Assembly (NCBI GenBank): GCA_963726005.1
Contig: CAVSAT010000012.1
Location: forward strand, 62,001-126,000
Reading direction: 5' to 3'
Source of the DNA: Bog-473 sp963726005
Lineage (GTDB): Bacteria; Actinomycetota; Acidimicrobiia; Acidimicrobiales; RAAP-2
Length of the DNA: 64,000 bases
Position numbers and translations under genes: made by a program. Shown one piece after another: positions 1 through 8,543 of this stretch. The notes beneath the pieces are model-generated. The model saw nothing but the letters and a program-made list of their open reading frames with translations. It was not told the DNA's origin and made no database searches. Numbering within the stretch: position 1 is the stretch's first letter; every line of letters begins with the position of its first letter.

Positions 1-79
1 CCGCCTGACCCGCGCCGAACCCCCGCGGCGGCGCGTCGGCGCCGGTCAGGCCGTCGGACCGTCACTAGAGTCGACGGCG

Positions 80-1091
80 GTGCCAGGGGACGACGAACGC
101 ACGGTGGAGGTCGACGGTCGCGAGATACCGCGTCTCACGGCCGGACAAGGAGTACTTCCCCGGCCTGGGCGCCACCAAGTTCGATCTCGTGTCGTACTAC
201 CTCGAGGTGGGCGACCACCTCCTCAACACGGCCGGCGGTCGGCCCGCCATGCTGCAGCGCTTCCCCGAGGGTGCCGGCGGCAAGTCCTTCTACCAGAAGC
301 GGATTCCCAACGGCGCCCCCGACTGGCTGCAGTCCACCACCGTCGCCACACCGAACGGCACGACCTCCAATGCGCTCGTGGTGGCCGACATGGCCCACGT
401 CGTGTGGGCCGTGAACATCGGCTGCCTGGGCCTGCACCTGTGGCCCTATCTGGCCGCGGACCCCTCCCATGCCGACGAGCTGCGCATCGACCTCGACCCG
501 ACCAAGGGCATCGGCTTCGACGAGGTGCGGGCGGCGGCGCTGTACTGCCGCGACGTGCTCGACGAGCTCGGCATAGAGGGCCACCCCAAGACGTCGGGCA
601 GCAACGGGCTCCACGTCTACGTCCGCCTCGAGCCGCGGTGGGACTCGGTGGAGGTCCGCTCCGCTGCCGTCGCGCTGGCCCGCGAGCTCGAGCGGCGCCA
701 CCCCGACGAGGTCACGGCGAACTGGTGGAAGGAGGAGCGCGGCAGCCGGGTCTTCGTCGACTTCAACCAGAACGCACCCCACAAGACGGTGTTCGGCGCG
801 TGGTTCGCCCGGCCGCGTGTCGGTGGGCAGGTGTCGACGCCCCTGTCGTGGGAAGAGGTCGAGACGGTGGTGTCCGACGAGCTGACCATCCGCACCGTGC
901 CGGACCTGGTGCGCCGGCGCGGCGACCCGTGGGCCGACATCGCGGCACGGCCCCAGTCGCTCGAGCCCCTGCTGGCGCTCGCCGAACGGGACAAGGCCGC
1001 CGGGCTGCACGACGCACCCTGGCCGCCGCAGTACCCGAAGATGCCCGACGAGCCGCCGCGGGTGGCCCCGAGCCGGGCCAAGAAGAACTGA
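80..1091 (+). CDS. LigD-type DNA polymerase/primase domain protein (one frameshift)
   Basis: Polymerase domain of the NHEJ protein LigD (archaeo-eukaryotic primase fold), which adds nucleotides or ribonucleotides at broken DNA ends. It shows the acidic pair LRIDLDPTKG (about residue 138 of the restored protein) and the TSGSNGLHVYV motif, both typical of this family. Restored length is about 336 residues, a normal stand-alone domain. The first codons (GTG at 80, TVEVDGREI) are in frame 2. From RVSRPDKEYFPG onward the reading is in frame 3, so one extra C near 128 breaks the gene; the uninterrupted part starts at GTG 189. Two bases separate it from the PHP gene downstream. The family assignment is firm. 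Whether the frameshift is real is not known. Confidence 0.85.
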
Positions 1092-1093
1092 CG

Positions 1094-2119
1094 ATGGACC
1101 CGCTCGACGCGCTGAACCAGATCGCCTTCCGCCTTGAGCGCAGCGGTGCCGATACCTACAAGGTACGGGCCTTCCGGCACGCGGCCCGGGCGATCGCGTC
1201 CGTGCCGCCCGACGAGCTGGCGGCGCTGGCCGAGGCGGGGCGCCTCCAACGCATCGAGGGTGTCGGCAAGTCGACCGCACAGGTGATCGCCGAGGCTCTC
1301 CGGGGCGGGGTCCCGCGCTACCTCGCCAACCTCGAGGACCTGCCCGACGACCTCGAGCTGGACGGACCGGCCGCGGACCTGCTCCGGTCGCTCCGCGGCG
1401 ACTGCCACTCCCACTCGGACTGGTCCGATGGCGGCAGCCCCATCCGCGAGATGGCCGAGACCGCCCGCGACCTCGGCCGCGAGTACCTGGTGCTGACCGA
1501 CCACAGCGCCCGGCTCACCGTCGCCCACGGCCTGAACGAGGAGCGTCTGCGCGAGCAGCTCGACGTGCTCGCCGACCTCAACGAGGAACTGGCGCCGTTC
1601 CGGGTCCTCACCGGCATGGAGGTGGACATCTTGGAGGACGGCTCGCTCGACCTCGATCTCGACCTCCTCGCCGAGCTCGACGTCGTGGTGGCGAGCGTGC
1701 ACTCCAAGCTCCGCATGGAGTCTCCCCAGATGACCGAGCGCATGCTGGCCGCCGTCGAGAGCCCGCACACCGACATCCTCGGCCACTGCACCGGGCGCCT
1801 GATCACCGGCCGCGGCCGGCCCCAGTCGTCGTTCGACGCGGCGGCCGTGTTCTCCGCCTGTGCCCGGACGGCGACGGCGGTGGAGATCAACTCGCGGCCG
1901 GAGCGCCAGGACCCACCGGAGGATCTGTTGCGCCACGCGGTCGGCCTCGGGTGCTCCTTCGCCATCGACACCGACGCCCACGCGCCCGGTCAGCTCGGCT
2001 GGCTCGGCCGCGGCTGCCGCAACGCCGTCGCCGCGGGCGTGCCCTTCGAACGCATCGTCAACCGCGAGCCGGTGGACCAGCTCCTCGCCTGGGCCTCCTC
2101 GCACGAGGCGGCGGCATGA
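1094..2119 (+). CDS. Helix-hairpin-helix/PHP-domain phosphoesterase
   Basis: The N-terminal 75 residues resemble the 8-kDa/HhH part of family X polymerases (RIEGVGKSTAQVIAEAL). They are followed by a complete PHP metal-dependent phosphoesterase domain with all usual motifs: GDCHSHSDWSDGG, VLTDHS, GMEVDIL, ASVHSKL, DILGHCTG and DTDAH. The product is 341 residues. It looks like the ends of a bacterial PolX without the nucleotidyltransferase core. PHP domains of PolX are 3'-5' exonuclease or 3'-phosphoesterase modules. Start ATG lies 2 bp after the polymerase gene, and its TGA overlaps the ligase ATG (ATGA). A role in cleaning DNA ends for the adjacent polymerase and ligase is inference from this coupling. 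Confidence 0.85.
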   Translation: MDPLDALNQIAFRLERSGADTYKVRAFRHAARAIASVPPDELAALAEAGRLQRIEGVGKSTAQVIAEALRGGVPRYLANLEDLPDDLELDGPAADLLRSLRGDCHSHSDWSDGGSPIREMAETARDLGREYLVLTDHSARLTVAHGLNEERLREQLDVLADLNEELAPFRVLTGMEVDILEDGSLDLDLDLLAELDVVVASVHSKLRMESPQMTERMLAAVESPHTDILGHCTGRLITGRGRPQSSFDAAAVFSACARTATAVEINSRPERQDPPEDLLRHAVGLGCSFAIDTDAHAPGQLGWLGRGCRNAVAAGVPFERIVNREPVDQLLAWASSHEAAA

Positions 2120-3174
2120 CCCTGCCCGTCGCCTCGCCGATCGCCCCCATGCTGGCCAAGCTGACCCGGGAGCTCCCGCGCGACCCCGGGCTGTTCTACG
2201 AGCCCAAGTGGGACGGCTTCCGGTGCATCGTCTTCCGCGACGGCGACGACGTCACCCTCGGCAGCCGCAACGAGAAGCCGCTCACCCGCTACTTTCCCGA
2301 GCTCGTCGATGCGCTCCGACGCGAGCTCCCGGCGCGCTGCGTGCTCGACGGCGAGATCGTCATCGCGGGCCCCCGCGGGCTCGACTTCGACGCCCTGTCC
2401 CAACGCATCCATCCGGCCGAGAAGCGGATCCGCCAGCTCGCGGCGTCGACGCCGGCCTCCTTCGTCGCCTTCGACCTCTTGGCCCACGACGACACGTCGC
2501 TCATGGAGACGCCGTACGCACAGCGGCGCAAGGCGCTCGAGAAGCACCTGCGCAAGGTCCGCCCGCCGGTGCACGTAACACCGGTCACCCAGGACCCTGA
2601 CGTCGCGGCCGACTGGTTCGCCCGCTTCGAGGGGGCCGGGCTCGACGGCGTCGTCGCCAAGCCGTCGGACCTGCACTACCTGCCCGACAAGCGGGTGATG
2701 CTCAAGGTCAAGCACCAGCGCACCGCGGACTGCGTAGTGGCGGGCTTCCGGACGCACAAGGACGGCGCCGGCGTGGGATCGCTGCTGCTCGGCCTGTTCG
2801 ACTCCTCGGGGACGCTGCACCACGTGGGTGTCGCGTCCGGCTTCAGCGTGGCGCGGCGGCGCGAGCTGGTCGACGAGCTCGAGCCGTACCGCGCCGACGC
2901 CCGGGCGAGTCACCCGTGGGCGGTCTGGGCCGACGCCGCGGGTCGCGCGCCGGGCGGGATGAACCGCTGGAACGCCGGCAAGGACATGACGTGGGAGCCG
3001 TTGCGGCCCGAGACGGTGTGCGAGGTCTCCTACGACCACCTCCAGGAGGACCGGTTCCGCCATGCCACCACCTTCGTGCGCTGGCGCCCGGACCGCGCGG
3101 CCGCGTCGTGCACCTACGACCAGCTCGACGCGCCGGTTCCCTACGAGTTGGCCAAGGTCTTCGGGTCGACCTGA
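2116..3174 (+). CDS. ATP-dependent DNA ligase (LigC/LigD ligase-domain type)
   Basis: ATP-dependent DNA ligase of about 352 residues. The adenylation motif EPKWDGFR near residue 35 carries the nucleophilic lysine (KxDG). Further nucleotidyltransferase motifs follow: LDGEIVI, FVAFDLLA, EGAGLDGVVAK and MLKVKH. An OB-fold region follows (HVGVASGF, NRWNAGKDMTWEPL, FRHATTFVRWRPD). Size and layout match stand-alone LigC or the ligase half of LigD. The ATG is embedded in the stop of the PHP gene, so translation is probably coupled. In M. tuberculosis a LigD-like polymerase gene is also next to ligC. No Ku gene is in the window, so NHEJ itself is not demonstrated here. Confidence 0.92.
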   Translation: MTLPVASPIAPMLAKLTRELPRDPGLFYEPKWDGFRCIVFRDGDDVTLGSRNEKPLTRYFPELVDALRRELPARCVLDGEIVIAGPRGLDFDALSQRIHPAEKRIRQLAASTPASFVAFDLLAHDDTSLMETPYAQRRKALEKHLRKVRPPVHVTPVTQDPDVAADWFARFEGAGLDGVVAKPSDLHYLPDKRVMLKVKHQRTADCVVAGFRTHKDGAGVGSLLLGLFDSSGTLHHVGVASGFSVARRRELVDELEPYRADARASHPWAVWADAAGRAPGGMNRWNAGKDMTWEPLRPETVCEVSYDHLQEDRFRHATTFVRWRPDRAAASCTYDQLDAPVPYELAKVFGST

Positions 3175-3178
3175 GGGT

Positions 3179-3910
3179 TCAGTCCAACAGATCGGGGTCG
3201 GCCGCGAGCTCGGCGCGCACCGCGGCCTCCCAGAAGCCGACGAACCCCTCGCCGTCGCTCCCGGCCATGAAGTCGAGGAAGGCCTGCGGGACCCTCGAGT
3301 CGCCCGAACCCCCCGCGGCGCGGGCGTACCAGGCATGCTGGCACCGCTGCTCGAGCGCCACCGCCCGCTGGTGCACGGCGCGGGCCGAGCCTCCCACGAC
3401 AAAGACGCCGTGCCCCGCGAGCAGCGCCATGGAGGACGCACCCATCAGCTCGACGGCCCGCCGGGCGCTCGCGGCGTCGTTGACCGGTCCCTCGTACTCG
3501 TCGACCAGCGCGAGGGTGCCGCCGCCGAGCGCCGAGCTCTGGTCCAGGATCGGGGGCAGCTCGGCCAGGTCGGCCCACACGGTGCCGAAGAGCGGGTGGT
3601 TGTGCAGCGCCCAGCGCACGTCCGACCGCATCTTGTGCAGCTCGAGGTGGAGGGGGATCCCGAGCGGCACGGGCCAGTCCCCCTCGAGGACGTTGCCGTC
3701 GAGGTCGATGCGCAGCACCTGCGCCGGCCGCAGCTCGGCCCACGTGAGCAGCCACGGATTGCACAGCAGCGTGCCGTCGCCGAGGTTGATCGTGATGTGG
3801 CCGGCCAGGTGGTCGTTGTAGCCCTCCCGCCACAGCGCGCGGGCCAGGACGACGAGCTCCTCACGCGGGGTCAGGTCCGGCATCAACTTCTCGGCCGTCG
3901 GCGTGAACAT
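3179..3910 (-). CDS. Class II aldolase/adducin family protein
   Basis: Product of 243 residues with the class II aldolase/adducin fold. AGHITINLGDG lies near the N terminus, HNHPLFGTVWADL holds metal-binding histidines, and LLAGHGVFVVGG sits in the C-terminal half. Members are zinc-dependent fuculose/ribulose-phosphate aldolases or decarboxylases; the substrate cannot be read from sequence. The ATG (MFTPTAEKLMPDL) lies 11 bases downstream of the amidohydrolase stop on the same strand, with AGGGGAGAC as ribosome binding site, so the two form an operon. It converges with the ligase gene, with only 4 bases between the two stops. Such aldolase/amidohydrolase pairs often serve catabolism of organic acids, which is inference here. 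Confidence 0.88.
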   Translation of the reverse strand: MFTPTAEKLMPDLTPREELVVLARALWREGYNDHLAGHITINLGDGTLLCNPWLLTWAELRPAQVLRIDLDGNVLEGDWPVPLGIPLHLELHKMRSDVRWALHNHPLFGTVWADLAELPPILDQSSALGGGTLALVDEYEGPVNDAASARRAVELMGASSMALLAGHGVFVVGGSARAVHQRAVALEQRCQHAWYARAAGGSGDSRVPQAFLDFMAGSDGEGFVGFWEAAVRAELAADPDLLD

Positions 3911-3921
3911 GGTCTCCCCTT

Positions 3922-5121
3922 TCAGCGCGGCAGGATCGTGTCGGGCAGCGGGTGCCGGTAGAGGGCCGCCGCGTTCAGGCAGCACATGGCGCGCAGCTCG
4001 TCGGCAGGGATGTGACCCCAGCACCGCTCGATCACGGCCTGGGTCTCGGGCCAGGTGCTGTCGCCGTGCGGGTAGTCCACCTCCACCATGATGTGGTCGA
4101 CGCCGATGGCGTGACGGGTGTCGATGGTCGAGGGGTCGTCGATGGTGCAGAACCAGAAGTTGCGCCGCAGCACGTCGGCGGGGCGCACCTCCCAGCCCCG
4201 GCCGTAGCCGGAGCGGTCGACGATGTTCTCCAGGCGGTCGACGAGCATGGCGACCCACCCGATCCCCCCTTCGCTCATGGCGATCTTGAGCGTGGGGTGG
4301 CGCAGGGGGTAGCCCGACCACAGCCACTCGGCGCAGGCGGTGAGCGAGAGCTGCCCGAAGAGCGTGGCGCCGAGGTGCAGCGCAGCGATGCCGGCTCCCG
4401 GCGGGGCCGGGTTGAGGCCCGAGCTGCCGACGTGGAGCGAGACGACGGTATCGGTCTCGACCACCGCCTCCATGATGGGGTCCCAGTGCGCCCGGTCCCA
4501 CAGCGAGGGCAGCCCGATCTCGTGGGGCCGCTCGGGGAAGGTGACCGACGTGAAGCCGCGCTCGGCGTTGCGGCGGATTTCGGCCACCGCGCGCACGGGG
4601 TCGGCCAGGTAGGTGATCCCGAGCGGCACGATGCGCTCGGGGTGCGGCGTGTACCACTCCTCGAAGATCCAGTCGTTCCAGGCCCGGATGCAGGCGAGGC
4701 CGAGGTCGCGGTCCTGCGCGTCGAAGAAGACGCGGCCGCAGAAGCCGGTGATCATGGACGGGAAGTTCACCGAGGCCCACACGCCGTTGATGTCCATGTC
4801 GTGTACCCGGGCGTCGACGTCGTAGCAGCCGGGACGCATCTGGTCGAAGCGGAAGGGCTCGAGGCCGTACGTCTCGGGGCGCCGTCCCGCCACCGCGTTC
4901 ATGCCCACCTGGGTGTAGCGCTCGCCCTCGAACTCCCAGACCTGATGGCCCTCGGCCGTCTCGACGATGCGTGGGGCCCGGTCGGCCAGGGCGGTGGGCA
5001 CGCGTCCCTCGAACACATGGGCCGGCTCGACCACGTGGTCGTCGACCGAGATCACCGTGTAGCGCACCTCCCGGGGCTCGGGCTCGGGGAGGAACAGATC
5101 GCCGGCGGGTGCTGTCTGCAC
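3922..5121 (-). CDS. Amidohydrolase (amidohydrolase_2, TIM-barrel)
   Basis: Product of 399 residues in the amidohydrolase 2 family (ACMSD-like metal-dependent hydrolases and decarboxylases). SVDDHVVEPAHVFEGRVP replaces the usual HxH motif near the N terminus. Further on are VVSLHVGSSG, KIAMSEGGIGW and VEVDYPHGDSTWPET, the last holding the conserved aspartate region. The first histidine pair appears as DDH, so metal binding may differ from the archetype. Start GTG at 5121 follows from where homology begins. First gene of a two-gene operon with the class II aldolase. The substrate is unknown. Confidence 0.85.
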   Translation of the reverse strand: MQTAPAGDLFLPEPEPREVRYTVISVDDHVVEPAHVFEGRVPTALADRAPRIVETAEGHQVWEFEGERYTQVGMNAVAGRRPETYGLEPFRFDQMRPGCYDVDARVHDMDINGVWASVNFPSMITGFCGRVFFDAQDRDLGLACIRAWNDWIFEEWYTPHPERIVPLGITYLADPVRAVAEIRRNAERGFTSVTFPERPHEIGLPSLWDRAHWDPIMEAVVETDTVVSLHVGSSGLNPAPPGAGIAALHLGATLFGQLSLTACAEWLWSGYPLRHPTLKIAMSEGGIGWVAMLVDRLENIVDRSGYGRGWEVRPADVLRRNFWFCTIDDPSTIDTRHAIGVDHIMVEVDYPHGDSTWPETQAVIERCWGHIPADELRAMCCLNAAALYRHPLPDTILPR

Positions 5122-5278
5122 GTCCGGAGTATGCCCGAGGTGCCGCCCCCGGCGCCCGGCACGGTCGCGACCCGGGTCGGTCTCCGCCACACCTGGGAGC
5201 ACGGGGGCGGTCGGTGCGGACCGGGACGGGTGGGCGGGGCCGGGCATAGGCACGGCGCCGGAACTGTTGGGTTCGGTT
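5122..5278. other. Divergent intergenic region, amidohydrolase / DMT transporter
   Basis: 157 bases between two divergent genes. It must hold promoters for both. It is GC-rich, and no convincing -10/-35 pair or operator palindrome was seen. Confidence 0.4.
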
Positions 5279-6214
5279 GTGAGTGTGGGCACGGAAGTGG
5301 TGGTCCTGGCTCTGCTGGCCAGCTGCTTCACGGCGGCCGCGTCCGTGGCCCAGCGGCGCGCCGCGGCCCCGGCGCCCGGCGGGCTGGGCCTGAGCCCGCG
5401 TCTGATCGCGTACCTGCTGCACCGCCCGGCCTGGTTCCTCGGCATCGCCTGCATGATCCTCGGCTTCCTCTTCCAGGTCGCCGCGCTGAAGCTGGGCAGC
5501 CTGACCCTGGTCCAGCCGCTCATCGCCACCGAGCTCGTGATCGTCTTCGCGCTGATCGCCCTGCACCACCCGCGGCGGGTGCACCTACGCGACTGGCTGG
5601 CGGCCTTCGGCATGGTCGCCGGGCTGGGCGCGTTCTTGTCGCTGGCGCGGCCACGCGGTGGCCACGTGCTGCACGCCACCCCTGGCCTCTGGGTTCTCGC
5701 CGGTGTGGCCACGCTCGCGGCCGCCGGCCTGCTGGCGCTCTTGGCCCACCTCCCGGGCCGCGGTGGCGCGCCTGCGCCGTCGGGGCGCAAGGCCGCCCTT
5801 CTCGGCATCGCCGCCGCCACCGCCTTCGGCTTCGTCGCCGCCGTCATCAAGGAGCTCAGCGCCCACCTCTCCCAGGGACCCGCCGCCGTCTTCTCGAACT
5901 GGTCGCCCTACGTGTTGCTGGTCTCGGGGGCCATCGCGTTCTTCCTCGTCTCCAACGCGTTCCAGGCCGGATCCCTGGCCGCCTCGCAGCCCGGCCTGAC
6001 CGTGGTGGACCCGCTGGTCGCCAGCCTGCTCGGCGTTCTGCTCTTCGGTGAGAGGCTCGACCACCACCCCGCGGCGCTCGCCGGCGAGGCACTCGCGCTG
6101 GCGGTGCTGGTGGCCAGCGTGGTGGTCCTCAGTGCGAGCCCGATCGTCCGAGACGAACCGGAGCCGCAGGCGCCCAGGCGGCGCTCCCGCGGCGGAGAGC
6201 TGGTTCGCCTGTAG
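5279..6214 (+). CDS. DMT/EamA-like multidrug or metabolite transporter
   Basis: About 311 residues and strongly hydrophobic, with nine to ten predicted membrane helices in two halves. Examples are the N-terminal VVVLALLASCFTAAASVAQ, FLGIACMILGFLFQVAALKL and the C-terminal VVDPLVASLLGVLLFGERL. The VDPLVASLLGVLLFGE segment is typical of EamA-type drug/metabolite transporters found widely in Actinobacteria. The C terminus is a basic cytoplasmic tail. Start is uncertain: TTG 5267, GTG 5279 and GTG 5285 are all in frame; GTG 5279 puts the first helix closest to the N terminus. The transported substrate is unknown. Confidence 0.8.
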   Translation: MSVGTEVVVLALLASCFTAAASVAQRRAAAPAPGGLGLSPRLIAYLLHRPAWFLGIACMILGFLFQVAALKLGSLTLVQPLIATELVIVFALIALHHPRRVHLRDWLAAFGMVAGLGAFLSLARPRGGHVLHATPGLWVLAGVATLAAAGLLALLAHLPGRGGAPAPSGRKAALLGIAAATAFGFVAAVIKELSAHLSQGPAAVFSNWSPYVLLVSGAIAFFLVSNAFQAGSLAASQPGLTVVDPLVASLLGVLLFGERLDHHPAALAGEALALAVLVASVVVLSASPIVRDEPEPQAPRRRSRGGELVRL

Positions 6215-6256
6215 GCGCGTCCTCGCCAGGCGCCGGGTCCCGCCGACGCCGGGGGC

Positions 6257-6918
6257 TCAGCGCTGGTCGAGGAGCCTGGCCAGCTGCCCGACGCGTGATG
6301 GGCGGGTGCGCCGGCGCCGCGTGGCCCGGGCGCAGCCCGTCCAGCGCCAGCTCCAGGAAGCGCAGGGACGGCTTCGATGCGGGCGTGTCGCACAGGTCGG
6401 CGATCGACCGCACCGCCTTGAGCACGATGACGACGTCGGTGACCTCGGCGTCGGGTCGCAGCGTGCCCGCTTCCTTGCTGCGGTCCACGATCTCCGCCAA
6501 CAGCGGCGCGATCTGCGTGAGCCCGGTCCCGCGCTTCGATCCCCAGGGCGGCGCGGAGATGGTGGCGCGCCAGACGCTCGGCACTCCGATGCAGCGCCGC
6601 ACGAATTCGAACGCGGCCTCACCGGGGGGCGACGTCGGCCAGCACCTCCTCGGCGATCTCGCGCACACGCCGCCGCGCCGCCTCAACGACGGCCTTGAAC
6701 AGATCGGCCTTGGTGGGGAAGCGCCGGTAGAGCGTGCCCGACGCCGACATCGGCCCGGGTGGCGATGGCCTCCATGGACGCGTCGTACCCCTGCTCGGCG
6801 AAGACGTCGCGTGCCGCGACCAGGATCCGCCCCAGGTTCACCTCGGCGTCGCGCGGAGCGGGCGCGCCTCCTCGGCCGCCACCGGCCTGGACGCCGGCGG
6901 GGCGCTGCGCCGGGTCAC
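6257..6918 (-). pseudogene. TetR-family regulator, several frameshifts
   Basis: Pieces in different frames join into one TetR regulator of about 220 residues. The DNA-binding part reads ILVAARDVFAEQGYD, then SMEAIATRADVGVG, then a broken recognition helix (expected TLYRRFPTKADLF). The ligand domain includes EAAFEFVRRCIG and IVDRSKEAGTLRPDAEVTD and ends in GQLARLLDQR at 6257. Frame changes fall near 6300, 6630, 6745 and 6855. The proposed GTG start at 6918 overlaps the stop of the upstream exporter (GTGA), so the two are co-transcribed. It would be expected to repress the exporter genes through palindromes in 8421-8469 (inference). Either decayed or hit by sequence errors. Confidence 0.7.
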
Positions 6919-8399
6919 GCCAGGTCCTCGGGTCCGAAGGCGATGGCGCCGACGATGACCTCGGCCTCCGCCGTCGAGCGCGCGGGTGCGTTCGCGCGAC
7001 GACGACGGGGCCGCTCGGCCGCGTCGGGATCAGCAGCGCGGCCAGCGCGGCCACGACCAGCGCCAGCGCCGCTGACCGCGAAGGCCAGGACGTAGCCGCG
7101 CTCCTTGGGGTAGCCGTCCGGGCAGCAGGCCGCTGATGACGAGGCTCGTGGCGACGCCGCTGCCCGAGCGCGGCGCCGATGTTGCGGATGTTGGTGTTCA
7201 TGCCGGTGGCCACACCCGTCTGCTCGGCCGGCACGGCCTCGATGATCAGGTTCGCCATGCTGGCGAAGCCCAGGGCGATCCCGATGCCGAGCAGCCCCGT
7301 GGCGGCGTACATGGTCCACGTCGTGGCTGTGGGCCAGCACCAGGAGGAGGTAGCTCGAGGCGGCGAAGAGCGACCCGGCCACCAGCACCATCTTCGAGCC
7401 GACGAGCGCCGAGAGGCGACCGGTCATCGGGGCGACGATCACCATGGCCACGGCGAAGGGCAGCCAGGTAGAGGCCCGACTGGGTCACCGAGGCCCCGAA
7501 CCCGTACCCGACGTGGGTCGGTGTCTGGGCGAACTGGGGCAGCACGATGAACATGGCGAACATGCCGAACCCGAAGAGCAGGGCGGCGAGGTTCGTGCGT
7601 CCACACGGCCGGGATGCGCATCATCTTCATGTCGACCAGCGGCGAGGCGGAGCGGTTCTCCGAGACCGACCCACGACACGAGCAGGACCACGGTGGCGCC
7701 GCCGCAGGCCGAGGACCGACGAGCTCCCCCACCCCCACGTCGGCGCGTAGGAGATGGCGAGCAGCCCCGTCACCAGCCAGCCCGACATCAGGACCGCGCC
7801 CAGCCAGTTGATGCGGCCCGGCGCCCGCACCGGCGACTCGGGCACGAAGACGAAGGTGGCGATCGTCGCCGCGACCGACATGATCAGCGGGAACCAGAAG
7901 AGCCAGTGGTAATTGAGGTGGACGAGGATCGGGCCGGCCAGCACGATCCCGGCGCCGGCCCCCACGCCGAGGATGGCCGACATGACGCCGATGGCGCCCG
8001 CCACCCGCTCGGCGCGGGAACTCGTCGCGGATGATCCCGAAGGCGAGCGGGAACACGGCACCGCCCGCGCCCTGGATCACCCGGCCGACCAGCATCACCG
8101 GGCAGGGTCGTGGCGAGCGCGCTGACCAACGACCCGACGGAGAGGGCGATCAGGACGGCGACGATGACCTTCTCCTTGCCGACCATGTCGCCCGACCCGG
8201 CCCAGGATCGGCGTGGCGATGGCCGCACTCGAGCAGGTAGGCCGTCAGGAGCCAGCTCGCCCCGCTCTCCGACGTGTGCAACGTGTGCTCGAGCTGGGGG
8301 ATGGCGGGGATGACCAGCGACTGCAGCAGGCTGAAGGCGAGCGCGGCCGTGGCGAGGACGGCGAAGGTGACGGCGTAGTTGGTGTGCGTGTCGGGCCAC
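6915..8399 (-). pseudogene. MFS multidrug exporter (DHA2, 14-TM type), many frameshifts
   Basis: A DHA2-family exporter can be assembled from at least ten frame fragments. The N terminus is near 8399, with SLLQSLVIPAIPQLEHTL. Next come DMVGKEKVIVAVLIALSVG and MLVGRVIQGAGGAVFPLA (the family's motif C-like region). Then IILRDEFPR-type and WLFWFPLIMS segments follow, and later FIVLPQFAQTP, MTGRLSALVGSKMVLV and LGIGIALGFASMANLI. The reading ends in FGPEDLA at 6915. Total length of about 490 residues matches the family. It is in an operon with the TetR gene and divergent from a second DHA2 gene. With this many indels the product could not be made as read. Compare the frameshifts in the essential genes rpsR and rnpA before calling it a true pseudogene. 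Confidence 0.75.
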
Positions 8400-8543
8400 G
8401 GTATGGGCGGTCCCCTGAGACGGAACGATCGGTTCCGGTTACGCTAGCAAAGCGGAATGGCGCCATTCCAGAACGGCGGGGCCCGGTCGGAAGGGAAGAC
8501 GAACTGCCGAGCACGGACGCGCGACCGCCCGACGGGCGGACCG
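8400..8543. promoter_or_regulatory. Divergent promoter region between the two exporters
   Basis: About 144 bases serve both exporters. Two inverted repeats stand out. One is the 17-bp repeat CGGAAC-gatcg-GTTCCG at 8421-8437. The other is the perfect 16-bp palindrome GGAATGGCGCCATTCC at 8454-8469. Their size fits binding of a TetR dimer. The neighbouring TetR regulator is the obvious candidate, which is inference. Confidence 0.55.
8454..8469. promoter_or_regulatory. Perfect 16-bp palindrome, candidate TetR operator
   Basis: GGAATGGCGCCATTCC reads identically on both strands. It lies in the divergent promoter region of two MFS genes, one of them in an operon with a TetR regulator. Binding is not shown. 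Confidence 0.5.
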
